From: an uncultured Planctomycetota bacterium
GTDB taxonomy: Bacteria; Planctomycetota; UBA1135; GCA-002686595
Direction: 5' to 3'
Length of the DNA: 33,554 bases
NCBI GenBank assembly: GCA_903892045.1
Contig: CAITGX010000449.1
Location: forward strand, 1 to 33,554
Shown here: positions 1 to 7,100 of the stretch, in pieces
Position numbering within the stretch: position 1 is the stretch's first letter
Layout of the letters: every line of letters begins with the position of its first letter
The notes under the pieces: model-generated
What the model saw: only the letters and a program-made list of their open reading frames with translations
Database searches by the model: none
What the model was told of the DNA's origin: nothing
Translations under genes and position numbers: made by a program

Positions 1-474
1 CTGCGAGGCGAGCCGCTCGCAGCGCTGGTCGGACCGCTCGAGCCCTGGCGAGCGTTGCGACAGGCGCTGCTCGTGCTCGCCGTGACGCTGCCGCTCTGGG
101 GCCTCGGCACTGTCCTCGCCCTGCGCGGCGGCTGGGTCTTCCCGGCGCTCGGAACGACCGGCGGCGCGACGCCCATCGCGCTCGTGACCCTGCCGCTCGT
201 CGAGGAGTTCTTCTTTCGCGGCGACCTGCAGCCGCGGCTCGAGCGCGTGTGGCCCGAGCGACGCACGCTGCTCGGTGCGCAGGTCAGCCGGGGCTGGCTG
301 GTCGCCGCGCTGGCGTTCGGCCTCGCTCACCTGCAGCTCGGTCCGCTCGCGGCCGCAAGCCGCGTCGTACCGGGACTCGTGCTCGGCCACTGTCGCGCGG
401 CGACCGGCTCGATCTGGGCCGGCTGGCTCGTGCACGTCGCTTACAACCTCGCCGGCTCGCTGTTCGCTGGCTGA
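1..474 (+). CDS. CPBP (CAAX protease/bacteriocin-processing) family glutamic-type intramembrane protease, 5'-truncated by window edge
   Basis: Frame is open from base 1; the listed ORF starts at an internal TTG. Motifs EEFFFRG, FGLAHL and HVAYN are typical of CPBP/Abi proteases. Confidence 0.8.
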   Translation: MRGEPLAALVGPLEPWRALRQALLVLAVTLPLWGLGTVLALRGGWVFPALGTTGGATPIALVTLPLVEEFFFRGDLQPRLERVWPERRTLLGAQVSRGWLVAALAFGLAHLQLGPLAAASRVVPGLVLGHCRAATGSIWAGWLVHVAYNLAGSLFAG

Positions 475-1199
475 CGGACGCGGGCGATCGAGAGCGCCGC
501 GAGCGCGCCGAGACAGCTCCACTGCGCGAACGTGAGGCCGCCGCAGCGCGGGTCGACATCCGCCGCCGCGATCGCGCCGCTCGCGATCGCCGCAAGCGCG
601 TCGTCACCGTCGATGCGCAGGAAGTCGAGCAGGAAGCGCGCGGGTGCGTAGGCGAGCACGAAGGTCGCGAGCACTGCACCATCCGACCTCCGGCGCTGGA
701 AGGCACGCACGCACAGCGCGAGCACGGGCAGGGCGAGCAGGGCCTCGTACAGTCCGAGGTCGTGGCGCAGGCCATCCGGGTAGGCGCAGGCCAGCACGAA
801 CTCGCTGCGCGCTCCGGGGTGATCGTGGGCGAGAAAGCACCCAAGGCGCGCGAGCGGCCACGCGGCCGCGAGTCCGAGCAGCACGAGCTCGGCGGCTGCG
901 GCGAAGCTCCTGCGCACGAGTCGCGCGAACAAGAGCGTCCCGAGCGCACCCCCGAGGAACCCGCCCGCGGACGACAGTCCGTACGTGAGCGAGAAGAGCG
1001 CCACCCACGGTCGCTCGCCGAGCCCGTCGGGCGAGTGGAACAGCAGCGCGGCAAGATGCGCACCGATGAGACCGCTGACGAGCGCCATCGAGGCCGCCAC
1101 GAGCCCTACCGAGGCCCGTTCGCCGCGCGCGCGCGCGGCCCACGCGCTCGTCGCGAGCCCGAGCGCCGCAGCAGCCGTGGAGGTGACGACGAAGCTCAT
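441..1199 (-). CDS. Prolipoprotein diacylglyceryl transferase (Lgt)-like integral membrane protein
   Basis: 252 aa hydrophobic protein with ARLGCFLAHDHPG, RHDLGLYEAL, RFLLDFLRIDGDD and LTFAQW motifs in Lgt-like order. The 3' end overlaps the convergent CPBP gene. Confidence 0.7.
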   Translation of the reverse strand: MSFVVTSTAAAALGLATSAWAARARGERASVGLVAASMALVSGLIGAHLAALLFHSPDGLGERPWVALFSLTYGLSSAGGFLGGALGTLLFARLVRRSFAAAAELVLLGLAAAWPLARLGCFLAHDHPGARSEFVLACAYPDGLRHDLGLYEALLALPVLALCVRAFQRRRSDGAVLATFVLAYAPARFLLDFLRIDGDDALAAIASGAIAAADVDPRCGGLTFAQWSCLGALAALSIARVRQPANSEPARL

Positions 1200-1263
1200 C
1201 GCAGGACCGTGGACCCCATCCTACGGCGACGCCGCGGGGGACTGGTATGCTCGCCAGCCAGCG

Positions 1264-1896
1264 ATGGACGCGGCCTCGCAGGAACTCGAGCGACTGGCGC
1301 AGCGCGCGGCGGCGGGCGATCGCGGGGCCGTCGACGTGCTCATCGCGCGCTACCTGCCGGAGCTGCACGCCTTCGTCCGCCTGCGCGCGGGCCCGGTGGT
1401 GCGTGCGCGCGAGTCGAGCTCGGACATCGTGCAGTCCGTGTGCCGCGAGGTGCTCGAGCACATCGACCGCTTCCAGTTCCCGAGCGAGTCCGCGTTCAAG
1501 CAGTGGCTCTACACGACCGCACTGCGCAAGATCCTCAACCGCCACGACTACTGGCTCGCGCAGAAGCGCGACGCGCAGCGCGAGATCGGACTCGGCGCGA
1601 ACGCGAGCGGCTCGTTCGACGAGGGCGCCCTGCTCGACTGCTACGGGCGCTTCTCCTCGCCGAGCCACGGCGCCGTGCGGCGCGAGGAGCTCGAGCGCAT
1701 CGAGCGCGCCTTCGAGCAGATGCCCGAGGAGTACCGCGAGGTGATCACGCTCGCGCACCTGGTCGGGCTCTCGCGCGCCGAGATCGCGCAGCAGCTGGGC
1801 AAGAGCGAGGGAGCCGTGCGAGTGCTGCTGCACCGCGCGCTCGCGCGCATGTCGTCGATCCTGAGCGGACCTGGCACGGGCGGAGAGGGAGAGTGA
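1264..1896 (+). CDS. RNA polymerase sigma factor, ECF/sigma-70 family
   Basis: Region 2 (SSSDIVQSVCREVLEHIDRFQF...FKQWLYTTALRKI) and region 4 (MPEEYREVITLAHLVGLSRAEIAQQLGKSEGAVRVLLHRALARM). Start chosen at ATG 1264 within the longer ORF 985-1896. Confidence 0.88.
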   Translation: MDAASQELERLAQRAAAGDRGAVDVLIARYLPELHAFVRLRAGPVVRARESSSDIVQSVCREVLEHIDRFQFPSESAFKQWLYTTALRKILNRHDYWLAQKRDAQREIGLGANASGSFDEGALLDCYGRFSSPSHGAVRREELERIERAFEQMPEEYREVITLAHLVGLSRAEIAQQLGKSEGAVRVLLHRALARMSSILSGPGTGGEGE

Positions 1897-1900
1897 TTCC

Positions 1901-3400
1901 ATGGAGATCGAGTTCCACGGCGCGACGGACGGGACCACGGGCAGCTGCCACGTGCTGCGCGCGGGCGGGCGGCAGGTGCTGCTCGAGTGCGGGCTCTTCC
2001 AGGGCCACCGCGAGGACACCTACAAGCGCAACTCGCAGTTCCGCTTCGACCCGCGCGCGATCGACGCGGTGATCCTCTCGCACGCGCACATCGACCACTC
2101 CGGGCGCCTGCCCATGCTCGTGCGCGGCGGCTTCAAGGGCCCGATCCACTCGACCGGCGCGACGGTCGACCTCGCCGAGCCGATGCTGCTCGACAGCGCC
2201 AGCATCCAGCTCAAGGATGCCGAGTTCCTCAACAAGCGCCGCGTGATGGACAAGGTGCGCGCACGGCGTGAGCGCCGCGGGGAGCGCTACCAGGCCCGCC
2301 ACGCGCTGGCGCACTTCCACACCCACGACGACGCTCCGGCGCTCGCGGTCTCCAACCCGCCCAAGCGCGAGGTGCTGCCGCTGTACCTCGAGGAGGACGT
2401 GCGCGACACGCTGCCCCTGTTCGTCCCGCACCACTGGGGCGACTGGTTCCAGATCGGCCCGTCCCTGCGCGTGCGGCTGCACGACGCCGGGCACATCCTC
2501 GGCGCCTCGTGGGTCGAGCTCGAGGCGCGCGAGCGCGGCAAGACGGTGCGAGTCGTGTTCTCCGGTGACTACGGGCGCCCGCAGCCGATCCTGCGCGATC
2601 CCGTGCCGCTCGCACCCGCCGACATCGTGATCTGCGAGAGCACCTACGGCGATCGCTGCCATCCGCCGGTCGACGACACCGAGGCGCAGCTCTCGCTCGC
2701 CGTCGAGCGGCTCCACAAGCGCCGCCGCGGCAAGCTGCTCATCCCGGCCTTCGCCGTGGGCCGCACGCAGCACATCCTGTACGCGCTCTCGCGCATCTTC
2801 GAGCGCAAGAAGATCGCGGACATTCCCGTGTACGTGGACAGCCCGCTCGCCAAGCGCGCGACGGAGATCGTCTACAAGCACCGCGAGTGCTTCGACGACG
2901 ACGCGCTGGCGCGCCTGCGCAAGGCCGAGTCGGGCGAGCATCGCCTCAAGGTGCACTTCACCCAGACCGTCGACGACAGCAAGGCACTCAACCAGGCCAA
3001 GGGCCCGATGGTGGTCGTCTCGGCCTCGGGGATGATGGAGTCGGGCCGCATCCTGCACCACCTCGCGTGGGCGATCGGCAGCCCGGACACCGAAGTCGCG
3101 GTGGTCGGCTATCAGGCGCAGGGCACGCTCGGCCGGCGCCTCGTCGACGGTGCGCGCGAGGTCAACATCCTCGGCATGCTGCACGCCGTGCGCGCGCGCA
3201 TCACGATCATGAACGGCTTCTCCGCGCACGCCGACCGCGACGGGCTGCTGCAGACGCTGCTCCCCATCGCGCCGCAGTGCAAGTCGCTGTTCCTCGTGCA
3301 CGGCGAGAACGACCAGCGGCTGCCGCTCGCGCGCACGCTCGGCCAGCGCGGCTTCGCGCGCGTCGAGTGCCCGCGCAACGCGGCCGTGTGGAAGCTGTGA
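1901..3400 (+). CDS. MBL-fold beta-CASP ribonuclease/exonuclease family protein
   Basis: SHAHIDHSG, DAGHILGASWVEL, FSGDYGR, ESTYGDR, LLIPAFAVGRTQ, VSASGMMESGRILHHL, GFSAHADRDGLL: full MBL and beta-CASP motif set. Confidence 0.95.
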   Translation: MEIEFHGATDGTTGSCHVLRAGGRQVLLECGLFQGHREDTYKRNSQFRFDPRAIDAVILSHAHIDHSGRLPMLVRGGFKGPIHSTGATVDLAEPMLLDSASIQLKDAEFLNKRRVMDKVRARRERRGERYQARHALAHFHTHDDAPALAVSNPPKREVLPLYLEEDVRDTLPLFVPHHWGDWFQIGPSLRVRLHDAGHILGASWVELEARERGKTVRVVFSGDYGRPQPILRDPVPLAPADIVICESTYGDRCHPPVDDTEAQLSLAVERLHKRRRGKLLIPAFAVGRTQHILYALSRIFERKKIADIPVYVDSPLAKRATEIVYKHRECFDDDALARLRKAESGEHRLKVHFTQTVDDSKALNQAKGPMVVVSASGMMESGRILHHLAWAIGSPDTEVAVVGYQAQGTLGRRLVDGAREVNILGMLHAVRARITIMNGFSAHADRDGLLQTLLPIAPQCKSLFLVHGENDQRLPLARTLGQRGFARVECPRNAAVWKL

Positions 3401-3786
3401 GGCCGCTGCGCGCGCACGCGCCGCACGAGCTGCGCACGGACCTGCTCGAGCGCGCTCGCGCGGCCGCGCCGCGCGAGGCCTGCGGCCTGCTGCTCGGCCG
3501 CCGCACGCCGGACGGCATCGAATTGGAGTCGCTCGCCGAGCTGCCGAACCGTGCACGCACGGCCGATGCGTTCGAGCTCGAGCCGCTCGACGTGCTCGCC
3601 GCCGAGCGCGCGGCGCTCGCGAGCGGGCGCGAAGTGGTCGGGGCCTGGCACTCGCACGTCGACGCACCCGCGGTGCCCTCCGTGCGCGACCTCGCCGGAG
3701 CGGGCTACGGTCTTTCGCTCGTGATTTCCCTGCGCGCGAACGAGCTGCGCGCCTGGCAGGGCGCGGTCGAGCTCGAGCTCGCCTGA
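3397..3786 (+). CDS. JAMM/MPN+ (M67-type) metallopeptidase-like protein
   Basis: EACGLLLGRR and WHSHVDAPAVPSVRD, an exact H-x-H-x7-S-x2-D JAMM motif. GTG start at 3397 overlaps the upstream TGA by 4 nt. Confidence 0.82.
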   Translation: MRPLRAHAPHELRTDLLERARAAAPREACGLLLGRRTPDGIELESLAELPNRARTADAFELEPLDVLAAERAALASGREVVGAWHSHVDAPAVPSVRDLAGAGYGLSLVISLRANELRAWQGAVELELA

Positions 3787-4311
3787 TCAGGCCGGGAGCG
3801 GCCCGTCCCAGTGGCAGGTCGCGCGTGCGACGTTGCCGCGCGCGCTGAACTCGAGTGCTTCGCACAGCTCGCGCACGATCGCCAGTCCGCGACCGGAGCG
3901 ACGTCCGGGCAGCGGCGCGCGCGGAGCTCGTGGATCGAAGCCGGAGCCGCTGTCCTCGACCTCGATCGAGAGCACCGGATCGCCGTGCAGCGTCTCGAGC
4001 GCGAGCGCGATGCGCACGCGTCCGGTGCGGTTCTCGCGCAGGAGCCGCTCGCGCAGCACGTAGTAGTCGCTGAAGCCGCCGTCGCGCTCCTTGAGCGCCG
4101 AGTCGAGCCCGAGCACTCCGTGCTCGAGAGCGTTGTGCCACAGCTCCGCGACCACCAGCGCCACGGAGTCGATCGAGTCGCGCGTCCAGCCCGCCTCCGC
4201 GAGCGCTTCCTCGCAGGCGTGCACCGGGTCCGCGGCACCGAGCTCGCTACCTTCGAGCGTGAGGTCGAAGCGCCAGCCCGTCGCCGGAGCTTGGGGGGAG
4301 AACGGGCCCAT
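3787..4311 (-). CDS. RsbW-like anti-sigma regulatory factor / HATPase_c domain serine kinase
   Basis: N box ELWHNALEHG, G1-like DSGSGFDP, G2-like GRGLAIVRELCE. Confidence 0.88.
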   Translation of the reverse strand: MGPFSPQAPATGWRFDLTLEGSELGAADPVHACEEALAEAGWTRDSIDSVALVVAELWHNALEHGVLGLDSALKERDGGFSDYYVLRERLLRENRTGRVRIALALETLHGDPVLSIEVEDSGSGFDPRAPRAPLPGRRSGRGLAIVRELCEALEFSARGNVARATCHWDGPLPA

Positions 4312-4318
4312 CGCGCGC

Positions 4319-4621
4319 TCAGGCCACCGTGAACCAGTGGCCGAAGTCGCTCGCGGCCAGCGTGCGCGCCACCAGCGGGCGCGGGTGCTCGAGCGTGACC
4401 GAGGCGCCCTTCGAGGCCGCGAAGTCGCGCAGGAGCAGCAGCATCCCGAGCGCGGAGCTGTCGAGGTACTCGGCGTCGCGCAGGTCGACCACGAAGGCGG
4501 AAGGCTCGCGCTCGCACTCCTCGTAGGAGCGCAGGAAGGTCTCGCGGGAGCGGAAGTCGAAGCGTCCGGCGACGCGCAGCGTGAGCGTGCCGTCGTCGGA
4601 GAGGGTGGAGAGGATCGGCAT
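4319..4621 (-). CDS. STAS-domain anti-sigma factor antagonist (RsbV/SpoIIAA-like)
   Basis: 100 aa; LRVAGRFDFRSRETF...FVVDLRDAEYLDSSALGMLLLLRDFA. Internal ATG at 4621 of the longer ORF; 7 nt upstream of the RsbW-like gene. Confidence 0.88.
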   Translation of the reverse strand: MPILSTLSDDGTLTLRVAGRFDFRSRETFLRSYEECEREPSAFVVDLRDAEYLDSSALGMLLLLRDFAASKGASVTLEHPRPLVARTLAASDFGHWFTVA

Positions 4622-4665
4622 AGGGGGCGGCGAGGAATGTCGACCGCCGGAAGGAGTTTCTTGGG

Positions 4666-4680
4666 GCGCAGGCGCTGCGC
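4666..4680. repeat. Inverted repeat GCGCAG-GCG-CTGCGC
   Basis: 6-bp perfect arms around a 3-nt spacer in the divergent STAS/fur intergenic region. A larger 9-bp pair GGGGCGCAG (4663-4671) / CTGCGCCCC (4714-4722) overlaps the left arm. Confidence 0.5.
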
Positions 4681-4780
4681 TTTCCCGTCTCTGGGCCCGA
4701 GTTCCCCCGGCGGCTGCGCCCCATGGCCCGCCTCGGCGGAGGGGGCAAGGTCGGAGCTGGGGGCTGGAATTCGTCTGGAG

Positions 4781-4795
4781 CTGGACTAAGTCCAG
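4781..4795. promoter_or_regulatory. Candidate Fur-family operator, 7-1-7 inverted repeat CTGGACT-A-AGTCCAG
   Basis: Perfect 7-bp arms around one central base, ending 3 nt before the ATG of a Fur-family regulator. Fur-family boxes (Fur, PerR) classically have 7-1-7 architecture. Confidence 0.5.
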
Positions 4796-4798
4796 AAC

Positions 4799-5305
4799 AT
4801 GTCTGCGCACGTGCCCCCGCCCGCTGCCACTTCCGGCCCATCGGGCGCCCCTTCCGGCCCGCCCAGCCTCCCGGCCCTGCGCGAGCGCCTCGCGGCCTGC
4901 GGCATCGGCCCCTCGGCCCAGCGGCTCGCCATCGCCGAGGTGGTGCTCGCCACCGACCGCCACCCCTGCGCGGAAGCCGTGCTGGCGGCGGTCTCCGCGC
5001 GCCTGCCGAGCATCTCGCGCGCCACGGTCTACGCCAGCCTGGCGCTGTTCGTCGAGCGCGGCCTGCTGCGCGAGCTCGCGCTCGAGGAGGGCCGCGTGGT
5101 CTACGACCCCAAGCTCGAGCCCCACCACCACTTCATCGACGACGCGACCGGCGCGATCGTCGACGTGCCGTGGGATGCGCTCGCGGTGCGCGGCGTGCCC
5201 GCGCTGCCCGGCGTCGACGTGCGCGAATACCAGGTCGTCCTGCGCGGCTCTCTCCGCGCGGGCGACCGTCGTTCCTCTCCTCCCACCCCCCACCCGCAAG
5301 CCTGA
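4799..5305 (+). CDS. Fur family transcriptional regulator (PerR/Irr-like, no CxxC structural zinc motif)
   Basis: LRERLAACGIGPSAQRLAIAEVVLATDRHPCAEAVLAAVSARLPSISRATVYASLALFVERGLLRE...EPHHHFIDDATGAIVDV; Fur winged helix followed by HHH metal motif. Confidence 0.87.
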   Translation: MSAHVPPPAATSGPSGAPSGPPSLPALRERLAACGIGPSAQRLAIAEVVLATDRHPCAEAVLAAVSARLPSISRATVYASLALFVERGLLRELALEEGRVVYDPKLEPHHHFIDDATGAIVDVPWDALAVRGVPALPGVDVREYQVVLRGSLRAGDRRSSPPTPHPQA

Positions 5306-5307
5306 CC

Positions 5308-5844
5308 ATGCTGACCATCGGAGATCGCCTCCCCGCCTTCCGCCTGCAAGCCGCCGTGTCCCTCGAGAAGGGCCAGGAATTCGCCGAGCTCACCCACGAG
5401 AGCTACCCGGGCAAGTGGCTCGTGCTGTTCGCGTGGCCGCTCGACTTCACCTTCGTGTGCCCGACGGAGATCGCCGAGTTCGGACGCCGCAACGCGGACT
5501 TCCGCGAGCGTGACGCGCAGGTGCTCGGTCTCTCCTGCGACTCGCAGTTCGTGCACCTCGCGTGGCGCAAGGACCACGCGGACCTGAAGAACCTGCCCTA
5601 CCCGATGCTCGCGGACCTCAAGCGCGAGCTGTGCGGCGCGCTCGGCATCCTGCACAAGGACGAGGGCATCCCGCTGCGCGCGACGTTCCTCGTCGATCCG
5701 CAGGGCGTGATCCGCTACGTGTCGGTGCACGACCTCTCGGTGGGCCGCAACGTCGACGAGGTGCTGCGCACGCTCGACGCGCTGCAGACGGACGAGCTCT
5801 GCCCCTGCAACTGGAAGCCGGGCCAGGCCACGCTCAAGGTCTAG
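5308..5844 (+). CDS. ahpC: Peroxiredoxin, AhpC/TSA (typical 2-Cys type)
   Basis: PLDFTFVCPTEIAEF peroxidatic Cys motif, resolving-Cys tail ELCPCNWKPGQATL. Start at ATG 5308, 2 nt after the fur stop. Confidence 0.93.
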   Translation: MLTIGDRLPAFRLQAAVSLEKGQEFAELTHESYPGKWLVLFAWPLDFTFVCPTEIAEFGRRNADFRERDAQVLGLSCDSQFVHLAWRKDHADLKNLPYPMLADLKRELCGALGILHKDEGIPLRATFLVDPQGVIRYVSVHDLSVGRNVDEVLRTLDALQTDELCPCNWKPGQATLKV

Positions 5845-5851
5845 GCGTGCG

Positions 5852-6409
5852 ATGGACGCCCTCGAAGCGCTGCGGACGGGCCTCCCGGAGGCCACCAAGG
5901 ACATCCGCCTGAACCTCTCGAGCGTGCTCGCCGACGGCGCGCCGCTCGATCTCGACCAGCGTCTCGGCTGCGCCTACGCCGTGGCGCTCGCCACCGGCTC
6001 GGTCGAGCTCGCGCACGCCATCCGTGCCGAGGCGCAGGGCAAGGCCTCGCCCGCTGCGCTCGAGGACGCCACCGCGGCCGCCGCGCTGGCGGCCATGAAC
6101 AACGTCTACTACCGCTTCCGCCACAAGGTGGGCAGCGAGTCCTACGCACAGCGCAGCCCGCGCCTGCGCATGAATCGACTCGCGCAGACGGCCGGTCCGC
6201 GGACCAGCATGGAACTCTACGTCCTCGCCGTCAGCGCCTACAACGACTGCGAGACCTGCGTGCAGGCTCACGAGCGGCTCGTGCGCGAAGGCGGGCTCGG
6301 CGAGGACGCCGTCCACGAGGCCGTGCGCATCGCCGCGGTCGTCGCCGGGGTGGCCACGGCCCTCGCGGCGGCGCGCGTCGAGCGTGCGAGCGCGTCCGAG
6401 CACCCCTAG
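5852..6409 (+). CDS. AhpD-like alkylhydroperoxidase / carboxymuconolactone decarboxylase family protein
   Basis: NDCETCVQAHERLVREGGL, a C-x2-C-x3-H AhpD active-site motif, directly downstream of ahpC. Confidence 0.88.
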   Translation: MDALEALRTGLPEATKDIRLNLSSVLADGAPLDLDQRLGCAYAVALATGSVELAHAIRAEAQGKASPAALEDATAAAALAAMNNVYYRFRHKVGSESYAQRSPRLRMNRLAQTAGPRTSMELYVLAVSAYNDCETCVQAHERLVREGGLGEDAVHEAVRIAAVVAGVATALAAARVERASASEHP

Positions 6410-6434
6410 GGAAAGCAGCGAAGGAGCCGTTCCG

Positions 6435-6956
6435 ATGACCCGCAACACGCTGAAGCCGGCTGCACGGCCCAACGCCGTGCGCACCTCGACCCCGAGCAGC
6501 CTGAGCGAGACGACGCGCGAGCGCATCGTCGCGGAGCTCAACGACCGGCTCGCCGATGCCGCCGACCTGCACTCGCAGGTCAAGGTGGCGCACTGGAACG
6601 TCAAGGGTCCGCAGTTCGCGGCCCTGCATCCGCTGTTCGAGACGTTCGCGGTCGCTCTCGCGGGCTGGATCGACGAGCTCGCCGAGCGCGCCGTGATCCT
6701 CGGCGGAACGGCCTATGGAACGGTGCGACAGGCCGCGCGCGCCTCGCGCATCGCCGAATACCCGAGCGAGGTGACGCGCGACCTCGAGCACGTCGAGCTG
6801 CTCGTGGCGCGCTTCGACACCTTCGCCGAGGGCCTGCGGGCCACGCGCGGGCTCGCCGAGGAGTTCGGCGACATCGACACCGCCGACCTGCTGACAGCGA
6901 TGCTCCAGCAGCACGAGAAGCACGGCTGGTTCCTGCGGGCCACGCTCGGCGTCTAG
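6435..6956 (+). CDS. dps: Dps/ferritin-like DNA starvation/stationary-phase protection protein
   Basis: DLHSQVKVAHWNVKGPQFAALHPLFE...WIDELAERAVILGGTAYGTVR, Dps ferroxidase signature. Shine-Dalgarno-like AAGGAG upstream of ATG 6435. Confidence 0.92.
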   Translation: MTRNTLKPAARPNAVRTSTPSSLSETTRERIVAELNDRLADAADLHSQVKVAHWNVKGPQFAALHPLFETFAVALAGWIDELAERAVILGGTAYGTVRQAARASRIAEYPSEVTRDLEHVELLVARFDTFAEGLRATRGLAEEFGDIDTADLLTAMLQQHEKHGWFLRATLGV

Positions 6957-7100
6957 CTCTCGGAGAGGCCCGCGGCCGCGATGCGGCGGCAGCCGCGACC
7001 GGTCGTGTCGAGCGAGCGCCCACCGGGCACTCCCGCTCGAACCTGTGCGCGGGCCGCATGACTTCCGCGACAGCGGTCGAGTACCTTCTGCGCAGCGAAC

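Noticed and set aside
1745-4141. 798-aa minus-strand ORF opposite the sigma factor, beta-CASP and JAMM genes
   Set aside because: Shadow ORF from GC-rich codon structure; no recognisable motifs.
5852-6409. AhpD-like and AhpC proteins as further selenoproteins
   Set aside because: Both have ordinary Cys codons at their active sites and no in-frame UGA.
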